In this document: positions 1 through 8,541 of the stretch, one piece after another
Numbering within the stretch: the stretch's first letter is position 1
How the letters are laid out: each line of letters opens with the position of its first letter
From: Fusibacter ferrireducens
GTDB taxonomy: Bacteria > Bacillota > Clostridia > Peptostreptococcales > Acidaminobacteraceae
Direction of reading: 5' to 3'
DNA length: 41,159 bases
Assembly: GCF_015352425.1 (NCBI RefSeq)
Contig: NZ_JADKNH010000022.1
Location: forward strand, 1-41,159
Notes under the pieces: generated by a model
The model's input: the letters and a program-made list of their open reading frames with translations, nothing else
Told to the model about the DNA's origin: nothing
Databases searched by the model: none
Position numbers and translations under genes: made by a program

Positions 1-3000
1 CATGGTGTAGCTTTTCACCTTGCTTGAAGTGGCTCCTTCTAGGTCCGTGACAGTGAGTGCAATCTCAATGGCATCTTTGTAATTAAGTGTAGAAGGCGTC
101 CCAGAAGTCCAATTGATGTCACCCTTTTTACGATAAGCCCATGTGGATTTGACAATACCGTTCCCCCATTCCCCTTGATGGTCTGGATCGTAAGACTGGT
201 TCTTCATATTTATGCCAATGCTTGAAGTTTGGTAATTGTAATTGATGTCAAAGTCTGCTATAGGTCGCCTGTGAACGTATACCTTTAGCGTTGCAGGGTC
301 TGAGGTCCGATTGTACTGTGCAAATCTGTAATTGGTACTGGGCTTATCTGTGGCTCTATATTCAATTTCATATTTGCCCACCTTATCAAAGGTGGTCAGT
401 GGGACAGAGAGCGTTTGATTATGGTATGCTGATAACCCCATTGAGTTTTTATAGTAATCTTTTTCATGAATTACTTTGGAGCTTTCTGAGAGTTTCGGGT
501 CATTTTCAAGGTCTCTGTAAAATTTATCATAAGAGATTGTGTCTTCTCCCAAGATCACATATGTGCCGCCATCAGGAGCCAATTTGACCTTATTCTCTGC
601 CAAAATGTCAGCGATCATCTGTTCAATTGCATCTTCTCCATATTGCTTGCCTTTGGTGTTAGCATTCATCAAATTTCTAAGGTTCGTTTCTAAATCGGGA
701 TTAATGGCATAGTCATCTACATAAGATGCCTTTGTAGATACTCTGACAGATATATCCTCGTCTTTAATATAATTCTCAATATCTTTACTAACCTTTTTAA
801 AAGAATCGTTTTTAGCTAAATATAAAAGATATTTAGCTGCCCCAGCCCGATGAGTGCTTGTTGTGATTTTTGATGCATCTACACCATAACTTTTCCAACC
901 GTTTACAAAAGTATTTTTTTTAATTAATACCTTATCACCTATTGTTCCTTTGAAGTAATATTTATAACCATAGTAATGGTCATCTTCATCGTACCAATCT
1001 GTTGGCACTTTAGAACTATAAGTGTAATTAACAGTATAAGATAATGTCTGATAATCATTTATTAACGAGGTAGGGTCTTGTAACCAGATTGAATAGACCT
1101 GTGTAAAAGGTAGTGACTGATAAGTGCTTCGGATTTCTACAGTATCTGGCTCGGGTATCTTTGAAAGATAATAAGGCGTAACACTTTCACCATAAAGATT
1201 TATATCAGATTCACTTGATCTATTTAGCCATAATTTTCTTGAATTAGGCTTTTCTTCCCACGTTCCAATTTTAGAATATGAGAATGTGCCTTTACTTAAA
1301 ATATTTTGAAAGCCATAATAAACAGTAACTCCATAAGTTAAAGGATTATAACTTGTAATATAGCGATACAAAGTTGTATAAGTTCTTCCGTCTTGAGGTA
1401 TCGTTGTTTCATCCGCAAAAAATTCAGAGCCATGAAGGGTAAAAGGAGTTTGCTTTATTGAGTACTTATCGCCATTTTTAGCATATACGATATTTGGTTC
1501 AACTTTAGCTATTCCATTTAACGTTTTGTCTAAGTCTGTTAAGTTGGGAATATAAGTTATCGTATTAACGTTATCAAAGTACCAACTTGTAGTATAAGGT
1601 TTATCTGTGTCTTTATAGTAATCATAACCATCATATCCATTCAATGTTTGTCTCGGTACATTTTCATAACCTGTATCCAAGCCAAAAGCATTAAGGCCAC
1701 TTCCAAACCCATACCAGTCTCCATTTGATTTTCTAAAAACAGTACTCACACCGTTAGACCACATGTAATCAACATCACTAATTGCAGTTAACTTTTGAGT
1801 ATTCTTCAATCCCGAAAAATTATCATAAGTTGACGACGCATAAGGATTTAAACCATATGGGTCTTGGGTATATGGTAAAACCCCACCAAAATCTACAGTA
1901 TTGTGTACTGCTGTAAAATATGGACCGAATTGCTGTTGTTCAGCAGCTAGGATCGTGCTACCAAACCAATAAACATCACCACTTGTTGAAAGTAATAGAT
2001 ATTTATTATCCCCACCTTCGATTTGTTTTATGTTTGATGCTATTTTGTAGGGTTTCATAACCCATATACTGCCGCTTCCGTAAGCACCAGCATCATTTTT
2101 GGAGTTTGTACCTAAAAAATAAACATCGCCGTTTTCAAGCCAATACATTTTGGCATTATCATAGTTAAACTTATAAGCACTTTTAATTCGTGAATCAAAA
2201 AAACTATCAGTTACTTCTGTCTTGTTTGAGTATAATCTAGTAGTCGATTGTTCAACATGATAAGAATTATCACTAAACTCTATTAACCCACCACTCCATT
2301 CTGCAACTTCGTATTTTGACAATTCACTGTCAAGAACACAAAAATAGTTTTCAGCTTCGGGGTTCATATATCGCCCTATATATTTTTTACCCGATATGAT
2401 GTTGAAATTCACGTTTAAAAAATCCTCGTAACCTTCATTCACCATCGTATTAAGTTTTGTTTCAAGATCAAGAAGGTCTTGACCTTCATAATCCGTCATT
2501 ACATCAATATCGATCTTCTTTTCATTAACTGCCATGAAGCTTACTGAGGGCTTATAATTGTCTACTGTGATCACTTGCTTTATTGCACCAGTTCTGTAAT
2601 CCGCTTGCGTAATAAACTGAGAGATCGTCTCTTGTCCAAAGGCTTCTGTAACAGCTAGTGAAATCTCGTATTTGCCCACTGAACCCACATTGAATTCGAC
2701 TTGGTTATCTGCATAATCCTCTGTTGTCTTTAAAGTGACGCTGGATTCATCTGTAAAGAGACCATCATTATCAGAGTCAAAACGATAAGACCACACTCTG
2801 CGCTTTATAAAGTCGCCATCTGTTGAATAGGAATGGTCATAAGCTTTAACAACAGCTATTCTCGTACCATCACGGAACTTAGGAGTTGTAGAATCAATAA
2901 CCATGATGGGCGATTGATCTTCAACTACATTGAGAATCATAGTTTTAGTGTCGGATATACCGTAACTATTCGTTCCCTTACATGTGACCAGATATTTGCC

Positions 3001-4845
3001 TTTTACTTTCATGAGCACTTCAATTTGCTTGCCATATGTAGACACCATCTTAACGTTACTTTGTGACGCTGTAACGTCCATCGGTTTAATTGTCCAATTG
3101 TAATTATCGCCAACCGCACTCATGGACTCGGTCCAATTCATAGCTCTAATCGTAATTTTACGGTTTTCTTTGTAAAATCCTACAGTAGATAATTCGATCG
3201 ACGGCTGCACTGGTGTGACTTTTATAAAAGTGCCTGTTTCACTTCTTGCACCGTCGTCATCAGTGACGCCTAATATCACTTGAAACGTGCCTGTTCTGTT
3301 AAAGTTAGGAAAACAAAATGATTTTGTGTCCTCTTGGTAAAATCCAATGCTTGGAATTCTGAAATCATATTTTACGATTTTACCATCAATATCGTAAGAT
3401 TGAGCTCCAGAAATATAAACACTTCCTACAAGTGTTTCACTGGGGGCATTGATGATTGGAACAGGCGGCAAATTGTTATTTGCTTTATATAGATAGGTCA
3501 TTGTCCTCGCTATTGGCGACTCAATAATACCTCCACCCTTTAGGGTTACAATTGCCTTACCTTCAAATATCTGTGTTTTAGGCATACCATTGTAAGCAAT
3601 AGTGAAGCTGTGAGACATACTTTGGTTAAGGCTTGGGAAAAAGAACTGCGACCTCGTTTGGTCTTTCTCTAACGTTGACATTTGAAGTTCAACTGATAAA
3701 ATGTCAGTTGGTTCTACATTAAGGACTGCTGTGTTTAAAGTCACTGGTATGTTGATTGTGTTTTGAGTGGCTGCTAGCATGATTTCACTTGGTGGACTCA
3801 TAACCGCCGTTGCTAGCGGTTCAAGATTCTTTTCAATAACAAGTGTTGCTGTGGCAACTTTGGGAATATTGGGGTCTTTATTTTGTCTTGAAGATTTAGT
3901 TACTGGTGTTGAGTCCCACGGTCTTTCATAAGTCGCTGTAGTTTCAAGTTCAACGGTATATGTCCCCACTTCAAGTGTGCTTGGGATTACAGAAGATGGG
4001 GTACTTACAGTATCAATCGCTGTGAAGGTAGATGCACCTTGTTTTTTATAACGCCATTTAAAACCAAGTGGTACGGTCTTGTTTGGGAAGGTTGATTCTA
4101 CCCCAACGAGATTGATTGGCTCACCTTCTTTGAAGGTATAAATGCCATTAGGTTCAACCACGCTTCGATTGTTTTCATCTAGTCTTGAAATAACTGGCTT
4201 CAAATCGCCCACTGGTTGTGCCACGTAGCCAAGAGGGATGTTGTAATAGGTTTCTATGGCAGATTGAGTTGACTTAGTCCAATCAATCCCCGAACCTAAG
4301 ATTTCATCTTTGGTCATCCATATAGTACCTTGTGGGGTTGGCTTGCCATCTGTCCCCACTGTGAAAGTGCCTTGCTCAACGCCGTTATAGACTTTTGCAA
4401 ATACCCCATCTAAGTAAATGATGTTGTCATTAGCGAAAAAAGCAGCGATATTTTCACGGTCTACAGGGTCGGTATAGGAACGGTCAAAAGATTCGTAGAT
4501 TGGTACAGTGTTATCTTGTGGATAACCATTATCATAGCTTAAAGGCACTCTGAAATAGTTGATTTGCCATTGTCTATTAAATTTCGTGTATTCAGGTGAA
4601 GTCATATAATGTTTCATAGTGAAATAGGCTTTATAATCTTTGCCATTAGAATTAAAGTGTGCCTTAAAGCCAACCGTCCTATATGCAATACCCGATGATA
4701 CAATGGGGGTATCCGTGGTGAATTTAAAAGTGTTGGTTTTGTCATCATACGGATTTGCCTTTTCATCATCCGCCAGAAAATTCAATGGCGTTAAGAGGTT
4801 GATTAAAAGTGCAAGTATAAGAAAAATACTGAATTTCTTTTTCAT
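1..4845 (-). CDS. Giant secreted surface protein with PKD-like and RCC1-like repeats (partial, C-terminus beyond window)
   Basis: The frame is open without a stop from the ATG at 4845 to base 1, so at least 1615 residues are encoded and the C-terminus is missing. The N-terminus (MKKKFSIFLILALLINLL) is a signal peptide. PKD/Ig-like segments are visible near residues 465-560 (SYDIDGKIVKYDF), 640-720 (RFDSDNDGLF) and 1525-1600 (NQSYDPDHQGEWGNGIVKS). Between about 900 and 1060 there are RCC1/beta-propeller-like units: NGDVYFLGTNSKNDAGAYG, SGDVYWFGS and NGDWYGFGSGLNAFG. The protein is rich in Tyr, Thr and Asp, as expected for an exported beta-sheet protein. The ribosome binding site AAGGAG overlaps the stop of the upstream SLH gene (14 bp gap), so the two are almost certainly co-transcribed. 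The role is unknown. Adhesion or cell-surface scaffolding is an inference from the architecture and the SLH partner. Confidence 0.85.
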   Translation of the reverse strand, partial: MKKKFSIFLILALLINLLTPLNFLADDEKANPYDDKTNTFKFTTDTPIVSSGIAYRTVGFKAHFNSNGKDYKAYFTMKHYMTSPEYTKFNRQWQINYFRVPLSYDNGYPQDNTVPIYESFDRSYTDPVDRENIAAFFANDNIIYLDGVFAKVYNGVEQGTFTVGTDGKPTPQGTIWMTKDEILGSGIDWTKSTQSAIETYYNIPLGYVAQPVGDLKPVISRLDENNRSVVEPNGIYTFKEGEPINLVGVESTFPNKTVPLGFKWRYKKQGASTFTAIDTVSTPSSVIPSTLEVGTYTVELETTATYERPWDSTPVTKSSRQNKDPNIPKVATATLVIEKNLEPLATAVMSPPSEIMLAATQNTINIPVTLNTAVLNVEPTDILSVELQMSTLEKDQTRSQFFFPSLNQSMSHSFTIAYNGMPKTQIFEGKAIVTLKGGGIIESPIARTMTYLYKANNNLPPVPIINAPSETLVGSVYISGAQSYDIDGKIVKYDFRIPSIGFYQEDTKSFCFPNFNRTGTFQVILGVTDDDGARSETGTFIKVTPVQPSIELSTVGFYKENRKITIRAMNWTESMSAVGDNYNWTIKPMDVTASQSNVKMVSTYGKQIEVLMKVKGKYLVTCKGTNSYGISDTKTMILNVVEDQSPIMVIDSTTPKFRDGTRIAVVKAYDHSYSTDGDFIKRRVWSYRFDSDNDGLFTDESSVTLKTTEDYADNQVEFNVGSVGKYEISLAVTEAFGQETISQFITQADYRTGAIKQVITVDNYKPSVSFMAVNEKKIDIDVMTDYEGQDLLDLETKLNTMVNEGYEDFLNVNFNIISGKKYIGRYMNPEAENYFCVLDSELSKYEVAEWSGGLIEFSDNSYHVEQSTTRLYSNKTEVTDSFFDSRIKSAYKFNYDNAKMYWLENGDVYFLGTNSKNDAGAYGSGSIWVMKPYKIASNIKQIEGGDNKYLLLSTSGDVYWFGSTILAAEQQQFGPYFTAVHNTVDFGGVLPYTQDPYGLNPYASSTYDNFSGLKNTQKLTAISDVDYMWSNGVSTVFRKSNGDWYGFGSGLNAFGLDTGYENVPRQTLNGYDGYDYYKDTDKPYTTSWYFDNVNTITYIPNLTDLDKTLNGIAKVEPNIVYAKNGDKYSIKQTPFTLHGSEFFADETTIPQDGRTYTTLYRYITSYNPLTYGVTVYYGFQNILSKGTFSYSKIGTWEEKPNSRKLWLNRSSESDINLYGESVTPYYLSKIPEPDTVEIRSTYQSLPFTQVYSIWLQDPTSLINDYQTLSYTVNYTYSSKVPTDWYDEDDHYYGYKYYFKGTIGDKVLIKKNTFVNGWKSYGVDASKITTSTHRAGAAKYLLYLAKNDSFKKVSKDIENYIKDEDISVRVSTKASYVDDYAINPDLETNLRNLMNANTKGKQYGEDAIEQMIADILAENKVKLAPDGGTYVILGEDTISYDKFYRDLENDPKLSESSKVIHEKDYYKNSMGLSAYHNQTLSVPLTTFDKVGKYEIEYRATDKPSTNYRFAQYNRTSDPATLKVYVHRRPIADFDINYNYQTSSIGINMKNQSYDPDHQGEWGNGIVKSTWAYRKKGDINWTSGTPSTLNYKDAIEIALTVTDLEGATSSKVKSYTM

Positions 4846-4859
4846 AGGTTATTGACTCC

Positions 4860-6473
4860 TTAGTTCAATGGGTTCACTGGAATATAGTCTGTAATGTAGT
4901 AGTTCACACCATAATTAGGTTTGCTGTGTTCCCAGTTGTTGTTGATGTTTTCAAGAAAATCACCGAGTAATATTTCACAGTCAATGTAATACCACTGGTC
5001 AACATCTAGCTTAACAATGCCTTCTGCATCTTCAAAATGGGTTTGATAGACCTCTGCCTTTTGGCTTGGTGATTTAAAGGCAAAATACAAACGTCCTCTT
5101 AATCGATCTGTTTGGTCCGATGCATAATAGAAAAGGGAAGAATCCGTTATAAATTCGCTTTCCATGACGAGTTGATTGTTCTTAATGTTGTTTAAGAGTT
5201 CTTCAATGCGATTTTTCTTACCATTATTGGTGGCAGAAACCCATTGAAGGTCTTTCTTGTAGGCTTCTAAATCGTCTCTGTAGTCAAAGTTATAAAAGGT
5301 TTTCATGGCTTTAATACCTATGGCAATTTCAGAGTCCACACGTTCTTTCTTCGCTTCATAAGTATCATATCCTGCACCATACCATTTCATATTGATTAGG
5401 TCTTCGTAGTAGTAAAAATCTTCAAGAAAACCACAGAAAACATTGTTTGTATGTTGTCTAAGTTCATCAAGGACTTTTTCACGGTCAATCACAGGTTTGC
5501 CGTTTCCAAATTTCAATTGAACTACATCACCACTCACTACTGGTTGCACAAGTTCTATTTGAACTCTGACTCCATCTGTGAGCAAAGATGGATCTGTTCT
5601 TTTCTCTTTATCAAGCACCCTCTCAATCACCACACAAGATGCCCCTCTTGTCATTACACCTTTAGGATCAAAGTGATTATCATTACCAGTAAATACGCCT
5701 TTTTGAAGCATGCTATAAACACTGTCTCTGTATGCACTCTCAATTTGATCATGGTCGAAAATCACTTGATCCAGTATTGATGTATAGCACTGGTCATACT
5801 GAATGCCCTCTTTGATTTGTAATGCTCTATAAAGAATGGCAGCGGCTTGCTCTCTTGTGATCTCACTTGTGGCATTAGTCATAGGCTCACCCGTTTTCAC
5901 AAGTCCAAGTTCAAGCGCTCTTTTCATGATGGGCATATCCCATGTTTCACCCATGCTTGCACCTTCTACAGTCTCGTTCATGGCTTTAAGGGTTAGGGAT
6001 AAAAATTCAACATTGCTGATCGCTTTGTCAGGTTTGAACGTGCCATCTGGATAGCCCGAGATCACGCCTTGGTTCACAAGTGATGTCACAAAGGGTTCTG
6101 ACCAGTGCCCTTGGATATCCGTTGGCAATGCATCTGCATAACTTTGTGGCGCCACAACTATAACACTTGATATGAATAACACAATGCTGAGCACTGGTAA
6201 AATCAAGTGCTCTCTATAAAAAACACGTTTTTTTGGCGCTTCAGACATTTGCAAATCAGCTTTCATTGTCATTTTTGTCATTTTTATCTTGCCTATTTCT
6301 CTTATCTTTTTTTTCATTTTCCACTCCATTCTCATGCACTCAATTGCCATACTTCTGATTTTCGGGCATCCTGTTCTCACATTTTCTACAGAATCATGCG
6401 CCTCATATACACCTTTTCTATCGTTCATCTCCACAATTTGATGTTTTAATTTTGCCATTTTATCTGATACCAT
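4860..6473 (-). CDS. SLH-domain cell-surface protein
   Basis: A 537-residue protein with a hydrophobic export segment at about residues 89-113 (ending SSVIVVAPQSYA, a likely signal-peptidase site). Three SLH repeats follow at about 117-165 (QGHWSEPFVTSLVNQGVISG, GYPDGTFKP), 176-220 and 236-290 (FTGNDNHFDPKGVMTRG). SLH repeats bind pyruvylated secondary wall polymer in Gram-positive walls. The remaining ~240 residues are rich in aromatic and charged residues and not recognised. Start choice: ATG at 6494 lies almost on the predicted transcription start and has no usable ribosome binding site. ATG 6473 has AAAGGGAG ten bases upstream. A third option is ATG 6317 (GGAG at six bases), which would shorten the unusually long, basic, Met-rich tail of nearly 90 residues before the export segment. 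The downstream giant secreted protein is in the same operon. Confidence 0.85.
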   Translation of the reverse strand: MVSDKMAKLKHQIVEMNDRKGVYEAHDSVENVRTGCPKIRSMAIECMRMEWKMKKKIREIGKIKMTKMTMKADLQMSEAPKKRVFYREHLILPVLSIVLFISSVIVVAPQSYADALPTDIQGHWSEPFVTSLVNQGVISGYPDGTFKPDKAISNVEFLSLTLKAMNETVEGASMGETWDMPIMKRALELGLVKTGEPMTNATSEITREQAAAILYRALQIKEGIQYDQCYTSILDQVIFDHDQIESAYRDSVYSMLQKGVFTGNDNHFDPKGVMTRGASCVVIERVLDKEKRTDPSLLTDGVRVQIELVQPVVSGDVVQLKFGNGKPVIDREKVLDELRQHTNNVFCGFLEDFYYYEDLINMKWYGAGYDTYEAKKERVDSEIAIGIKAMKTFYNFDYRDDLEAYKKDLQWVSATNNGKKNRIEELLNNIKNNQLVMESEFITDSSLFYYASDQTDRLRGRLYFAFKSPSQKAEVYQTHFEDAEGIVKLDVDQWYYIDCEILLGDFLENINNNWEHSKPNYGVNYYITDYIPVNPLN

Positions 6474-6504
6474 TTGTCTTATACTCCCTTTCATCTCACT
6501 TTAG

Positions 6505-6533
6505 ATTATAATAGTCTTTTTATCTTCTCTTGA
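6505..6533 (-). promoter_or_regulatory. Promoter candidate for the SLH/giant-protein operon
   Basis: A perfect -10 (TATAAT, 6505-6510) reads leftward. Only a weak -35 (TCAAGA at 6528-6533, 17 bp spacing) can be matched. The predicted start near 6498 leaves a ~25-base leader to ATG 6473, which supports that start. It lies just downstream of the terminator of the preceding small gene. Confidence 0.5.
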
Positions 6534-6547
6534 ATTCTCGTTTTAGA

Positions 6548-6577
6548 TACACCAAAAAAAGAGATGTCATGCAAACA
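6548..6577 (-). terminator. Rho-independent terminator after the 48-residue protein gene
   Basis: On the minus strand GAGATGT - 7-base loop - ACATCTC is followed by a run of seven T. It lies about 15 bases past the stop of the small gene at 6591 and separates it from the SLH operon. Confidence 0.75.
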
Positions 6578-6590
6578 TCTCCATGAGATT

Positions 6591-6737
6591 CTATTCCTTT
6601 TGAATTTGTTTATGTATATCTGAATTTATATCTGTGAACCGCTCTTTACCTTCATTCTCGATTCGATCCTCACTTTTATAGCATATATTTTCCATGGTGT
6701 GTATTTTAAAATTATCTTCTAGATATATCTTCGCCAT
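6591..6737 (-). CDS. Small hypothetical protein, 48 residues
   Basis: The frame is open from 6776, but that ATG has no ribosome binding site. ATG 6737 is preceded by AGAGGGAG with 8-base spacing, giving a 48-residue charged protein beginning MAKIYLEDNF and ending DIHKQIQKE. No transmembrane segment or known motif is visible. That it is a real gene is supported by a consensus-like promoter upstream (TTGATT-18-TATACT) and by a clean hairpin terminator just after the stop. The function is not recognised. A short regulatory peptide or an expressed leader is possible. Confidence 0.5.
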   Translation of the reverse strand: MAKIYLEDNFKIHTMENICYKSEDRIENEGKERFTDINSDIHKQIQKE

Positions 6738-6824
6738 CTTTAATCTCCCTCTAATCACATTTTTTATATCCGTCATATAATTGTGCTATTATTATTGTCG
6801 ATTAATAACAATTATGTTTTTTAA

Positions 6825-6854
6825 AGTATATCATAAATTGTTACAATAAATCAA
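6825..6854 (-). promoter_or_regulatory. Promoter candidate for the 48-residue protein gene
   Basis: TTGATT (6849-6854) and TATACT (6825-6830) with 18 bp spacing, reading leftward. The predicted start is near 6818, about 80 bases before the chosen ATG. Confidence 0.5.
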
Positions 6855-6916
6855 TATATCGTTAACATTTTTTTACATTTATTTTGTGAGACACTCTGTC
6901 CAATTAACATATTTCA

Positions 6917-6951
6917 AACAAAAAAGCACCTTCTCATAAAAAAGAAGGTGC
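6917..6951 (-). terminator. Rho-independent terminator of the ABC export operon
   Basis: On the minus strand GCACCTTCT pairs with AGAAGGTGC (9 bp) and is followed by TTTTTTGTTTG. No other terminator is visible between the HlyD-like gene and this point, so it probably ends the whole export operon, including the small genes at its 3' end. Confidence 0.85.
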
Positions 6952-7009
6952 AGACTCACAATATCAGTTCTGCTCATTTGACTTACCTTAATCTCTTGGA
7001 TTCCTATGC

Positions 7010-7186
7010 TCACTCTGTAAAGTTTTCTATGCAATCCCTCAAAATCCATTCCAAAGAAATTTCAATCACATTCACAATAAGTATCACTTCCTTGGATGTT
7101 AATCGTCCATGTTTGTCATAATGATTTCGCTGAAAAGTGCAGATATACAACATAAATCTATATCCATCTTTAGAAAGAACAGACAT
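7010..7186 (-). CDS. Possible small protein, 58 residues, 3' end of export operon
   Basis: An open frame from ATG 7186 (begins MSVLSKDGYRF, ends IENFTE) has GGAG seven bases upstream and stops shortly before the operon terminator. It is too short for standard gene cut-offs. The sequence has a charged middle (RNHYDKHGRLTSKE) and a hydrophobic stretch (VILIVNVIEISLEWIL), and no family is recognised. The stretch from 7187 to 7280 separating it from the preceding membrane-protein gene holds a 14-bp tandem repeat and a GCAACA/TGTTGC palindrome. It could also be a degenerate remnant. Confidence 0.35.
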   Translation of the reverse strand: MSVLSKDGYRFMLYICTFQRNHYDKHGRLTSKEVILIVNVIEISLEWILRDCIENFTE

Positions 7187-7213
7187 CCGGAAACTCCACT
7201 TTAAAAGTTCAAA

Positions 7214-7255
7214 AAGTGTATGACTACAAGTGTATGACTACAAGTGTATAACTGC
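7214..7255. repeat. Three tandem copies of a 14-bp unit
   Basis: AAGTGTATGACTAC occurs twice in exact copies (7214-7227, 7228-7241), followed by a third copy with two changes (7242-7255). It is immediately followed by the palindrome GCAACA-CT-TGTTGC (7254-7267). It lies between two small genes at the 3' end of the export operon. Confidence 0.9.
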
Positions 7256-7280
7256 AACACTTGTTGCTATGAGAAGGAAG

Positions 7281-7478
7281 TCATCTCGTAAACAACCAAA
7301 CACCCAGTACGAGAAAGATCAGAGCCCAGATGTAGAAAAATATTTCCGTCCCTGTATCCCCTAAGAATTTTTTGAACAACTCAATTTTTTTCATACGCCA
7401 AATTTGGGGTGGTTTCACAACAGCAATTACAACAACTAATGCTGCATATAATATCGATAAGATTGCCCAGCTTTTCAT
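7281..7478 (-). CDS. Small two-helix membrane protein in the ABC export operon
   Basis: A 65-residue protein with two predicted membrane helices: residues ~4-23 (ILSILYAALVVVIAVV) and ~45-63 (IFFYIWALIFLVLGVWLF), with a basic loop (RMKKIELFKKF) between. ATG 7478 is chosen over the ATG at 7502 because AAAGGAGG lies 8 bases upstream of it. The gene follows the second permease by 44 bp in the same direction. The family is not recognised. Its place in the operon suggests an accessory subunit of the exporter, which is inference only. Confidence 0.6.
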   Translation of the reverse strand: MKSWAILSILYAALVVVIAVVKPPQIWRMKKIELFKKFLGDTGTEIFFYIWALIFLVLGVWLFTR

Positions 7479-7522
7479 TTTTATGTCCTCCTTTTCATGC
7501 ATTAAATCTCTATTTTCTGGCT

Positions 7523-8527
7523 CTATTCCAATCCTTTTCTGATCCTAGGTGCTAACATCAAAAATACCATTGCACTTATGCCGAGTACAATGCCTGAATA
7601 CTTGATGATATCAAGCCATGAGCCTTGGTTGGACAGTACGAGAACATTGCCTTTGTAAGTCCAATAAAAGGGGATCCAGTAAAATAGAAACTGCCATTTA
7701 TCTTCCAAAAGTTCTTGTCCTGCAATGGATCCAAATAGAGGTAAAAAGAGCAGCTTCATATTGCCTGCGGCATTCATGACATCATCATTATTTATACCTT
7801 CAATAAACCCTATGAGTATGCTTATGATACACGAGGTAAGCACCATGAGAAGCACATGGAAAAAGTTGATACCGCCAAAGCCTGTTATGATTAGAATTAA
7901 TATGCTCCCAACCAGTGGCACAAATACACCAATCAGACTTTTTCCAGCTATAAATGTCATTCTAGACACGGGTGATAAATGAATCGCGCTTATTGTGTTA
8001 TCCGTTTTTTCTTCAACAATATTCAGTGCAATGATCATCCCTCCTAAAATTGAAGTGAAAATCATTGCACCGTTAACCATGATTTTTTTAAGCGGTGGGA
8101 TATCTCTGCCATAGTCTACAATCTCAGCCATTGAATCTGCCATACCAATGTCAAAGTGGTCAAAAGCGGCTAACTTTTTCACATAATTTACAATATAGTC
8201 TGGTTCATTGCCCTGAGTCAAGATATAGTATTCATCCTTTTGATTTGGGAGTATAGCAATAATATGATCTCTTTTCCTAATCCTGTCCTCAATTGCCTCT
8301 AGAGAATCCCTCCATTCTACCTTTGCAAACTGAGTTAAATAGGCACTTTGCTCTTGATTCTCTCCTTTCAATAATACGATCTCAACTGTGGTATCATTAA
8401 TACCTGGAGAAAACACATTAATGATCACGGCAAAAATAACCGGTACAATGATGATGTACAAGGTTAAAAAATTTCTAAAGCTCGCCTTTAAATCCCTTAA
8501 AAAAATAATGCCTACTTTTTTAATCAT
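7523..8527 (-). CDS. ABC-2 type exporter permease (second)
   Basis: A 334-residue membrane protein of ABC-2 architecture. One helix lies near residues 18-38 (TLYIIIVPVIFAVIINVF). A large extracytoplasmic domain of about 120 residues follows, then about six helices in the C-terminal half, including MIFTSILGGMIIALNIVEEK and SLIGVFVPLVGSILILIITG. The frame is open to a GTG at 8545 that overlaps the upstream permease stop. ATG 8527 is preferred because AAGGAG sits nine bases before it. With the neighbouring permease and the ATPase it should form a heterodimeric exporter. The substrate is unknown. Candidates for such HlyD-adapted exporters include peptides, lipids and drugs. Confidence 0.85.
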   Translation of the reverse strand: MIKKVGIIFLRDLKASFRNFLTLYIIIVPVIFAVIINVFSPGINDTTVEIVLLKGENQEQSAYLTQFAKVEWRDSLEAIEDRIRKRDHIIAILPNQKDEYYILTQGNEPDYIVNYVKKLAAFDHFDIGMADSMAEIVDYGRDIPPLKKIMVNGAMIFTSILGGMIIALNIVEEKTDNTISAIHLSPVSRMTFIAGKSLIGVFVPLVGSILILIITGFGGINFFHVLLMVLTSCIISILIGFIEGINNDDVMNAAGNMKLLFLPLFGSIAGQELLEDKWQFLFYWIPFYWTYKGNVLVLSNQGSWLDIIKYSGIVLGISAMVFLMLAPRIRKGLE

Positions 8528-8541
8528 TTGGAAACACTCCT

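Noticed and set aside
291-587. Plus-strand frame of 98 codons opposite the giant surface protein
   Set aside because: It lies antisense to a continuous >1600-codon frame with signal peptide and domains, and has no convincing ribosome binding site or family motif.
5451-5780. Plus-strand frame of 109 codons opposite the SLH gene
   Set aside because: It is a complement-strand shadow of the SLH repeats with no ribosome binding site.
7214-7255. CRISPR array
   Set aside because: The three 14-bp units are directly adjacent, without spacers.
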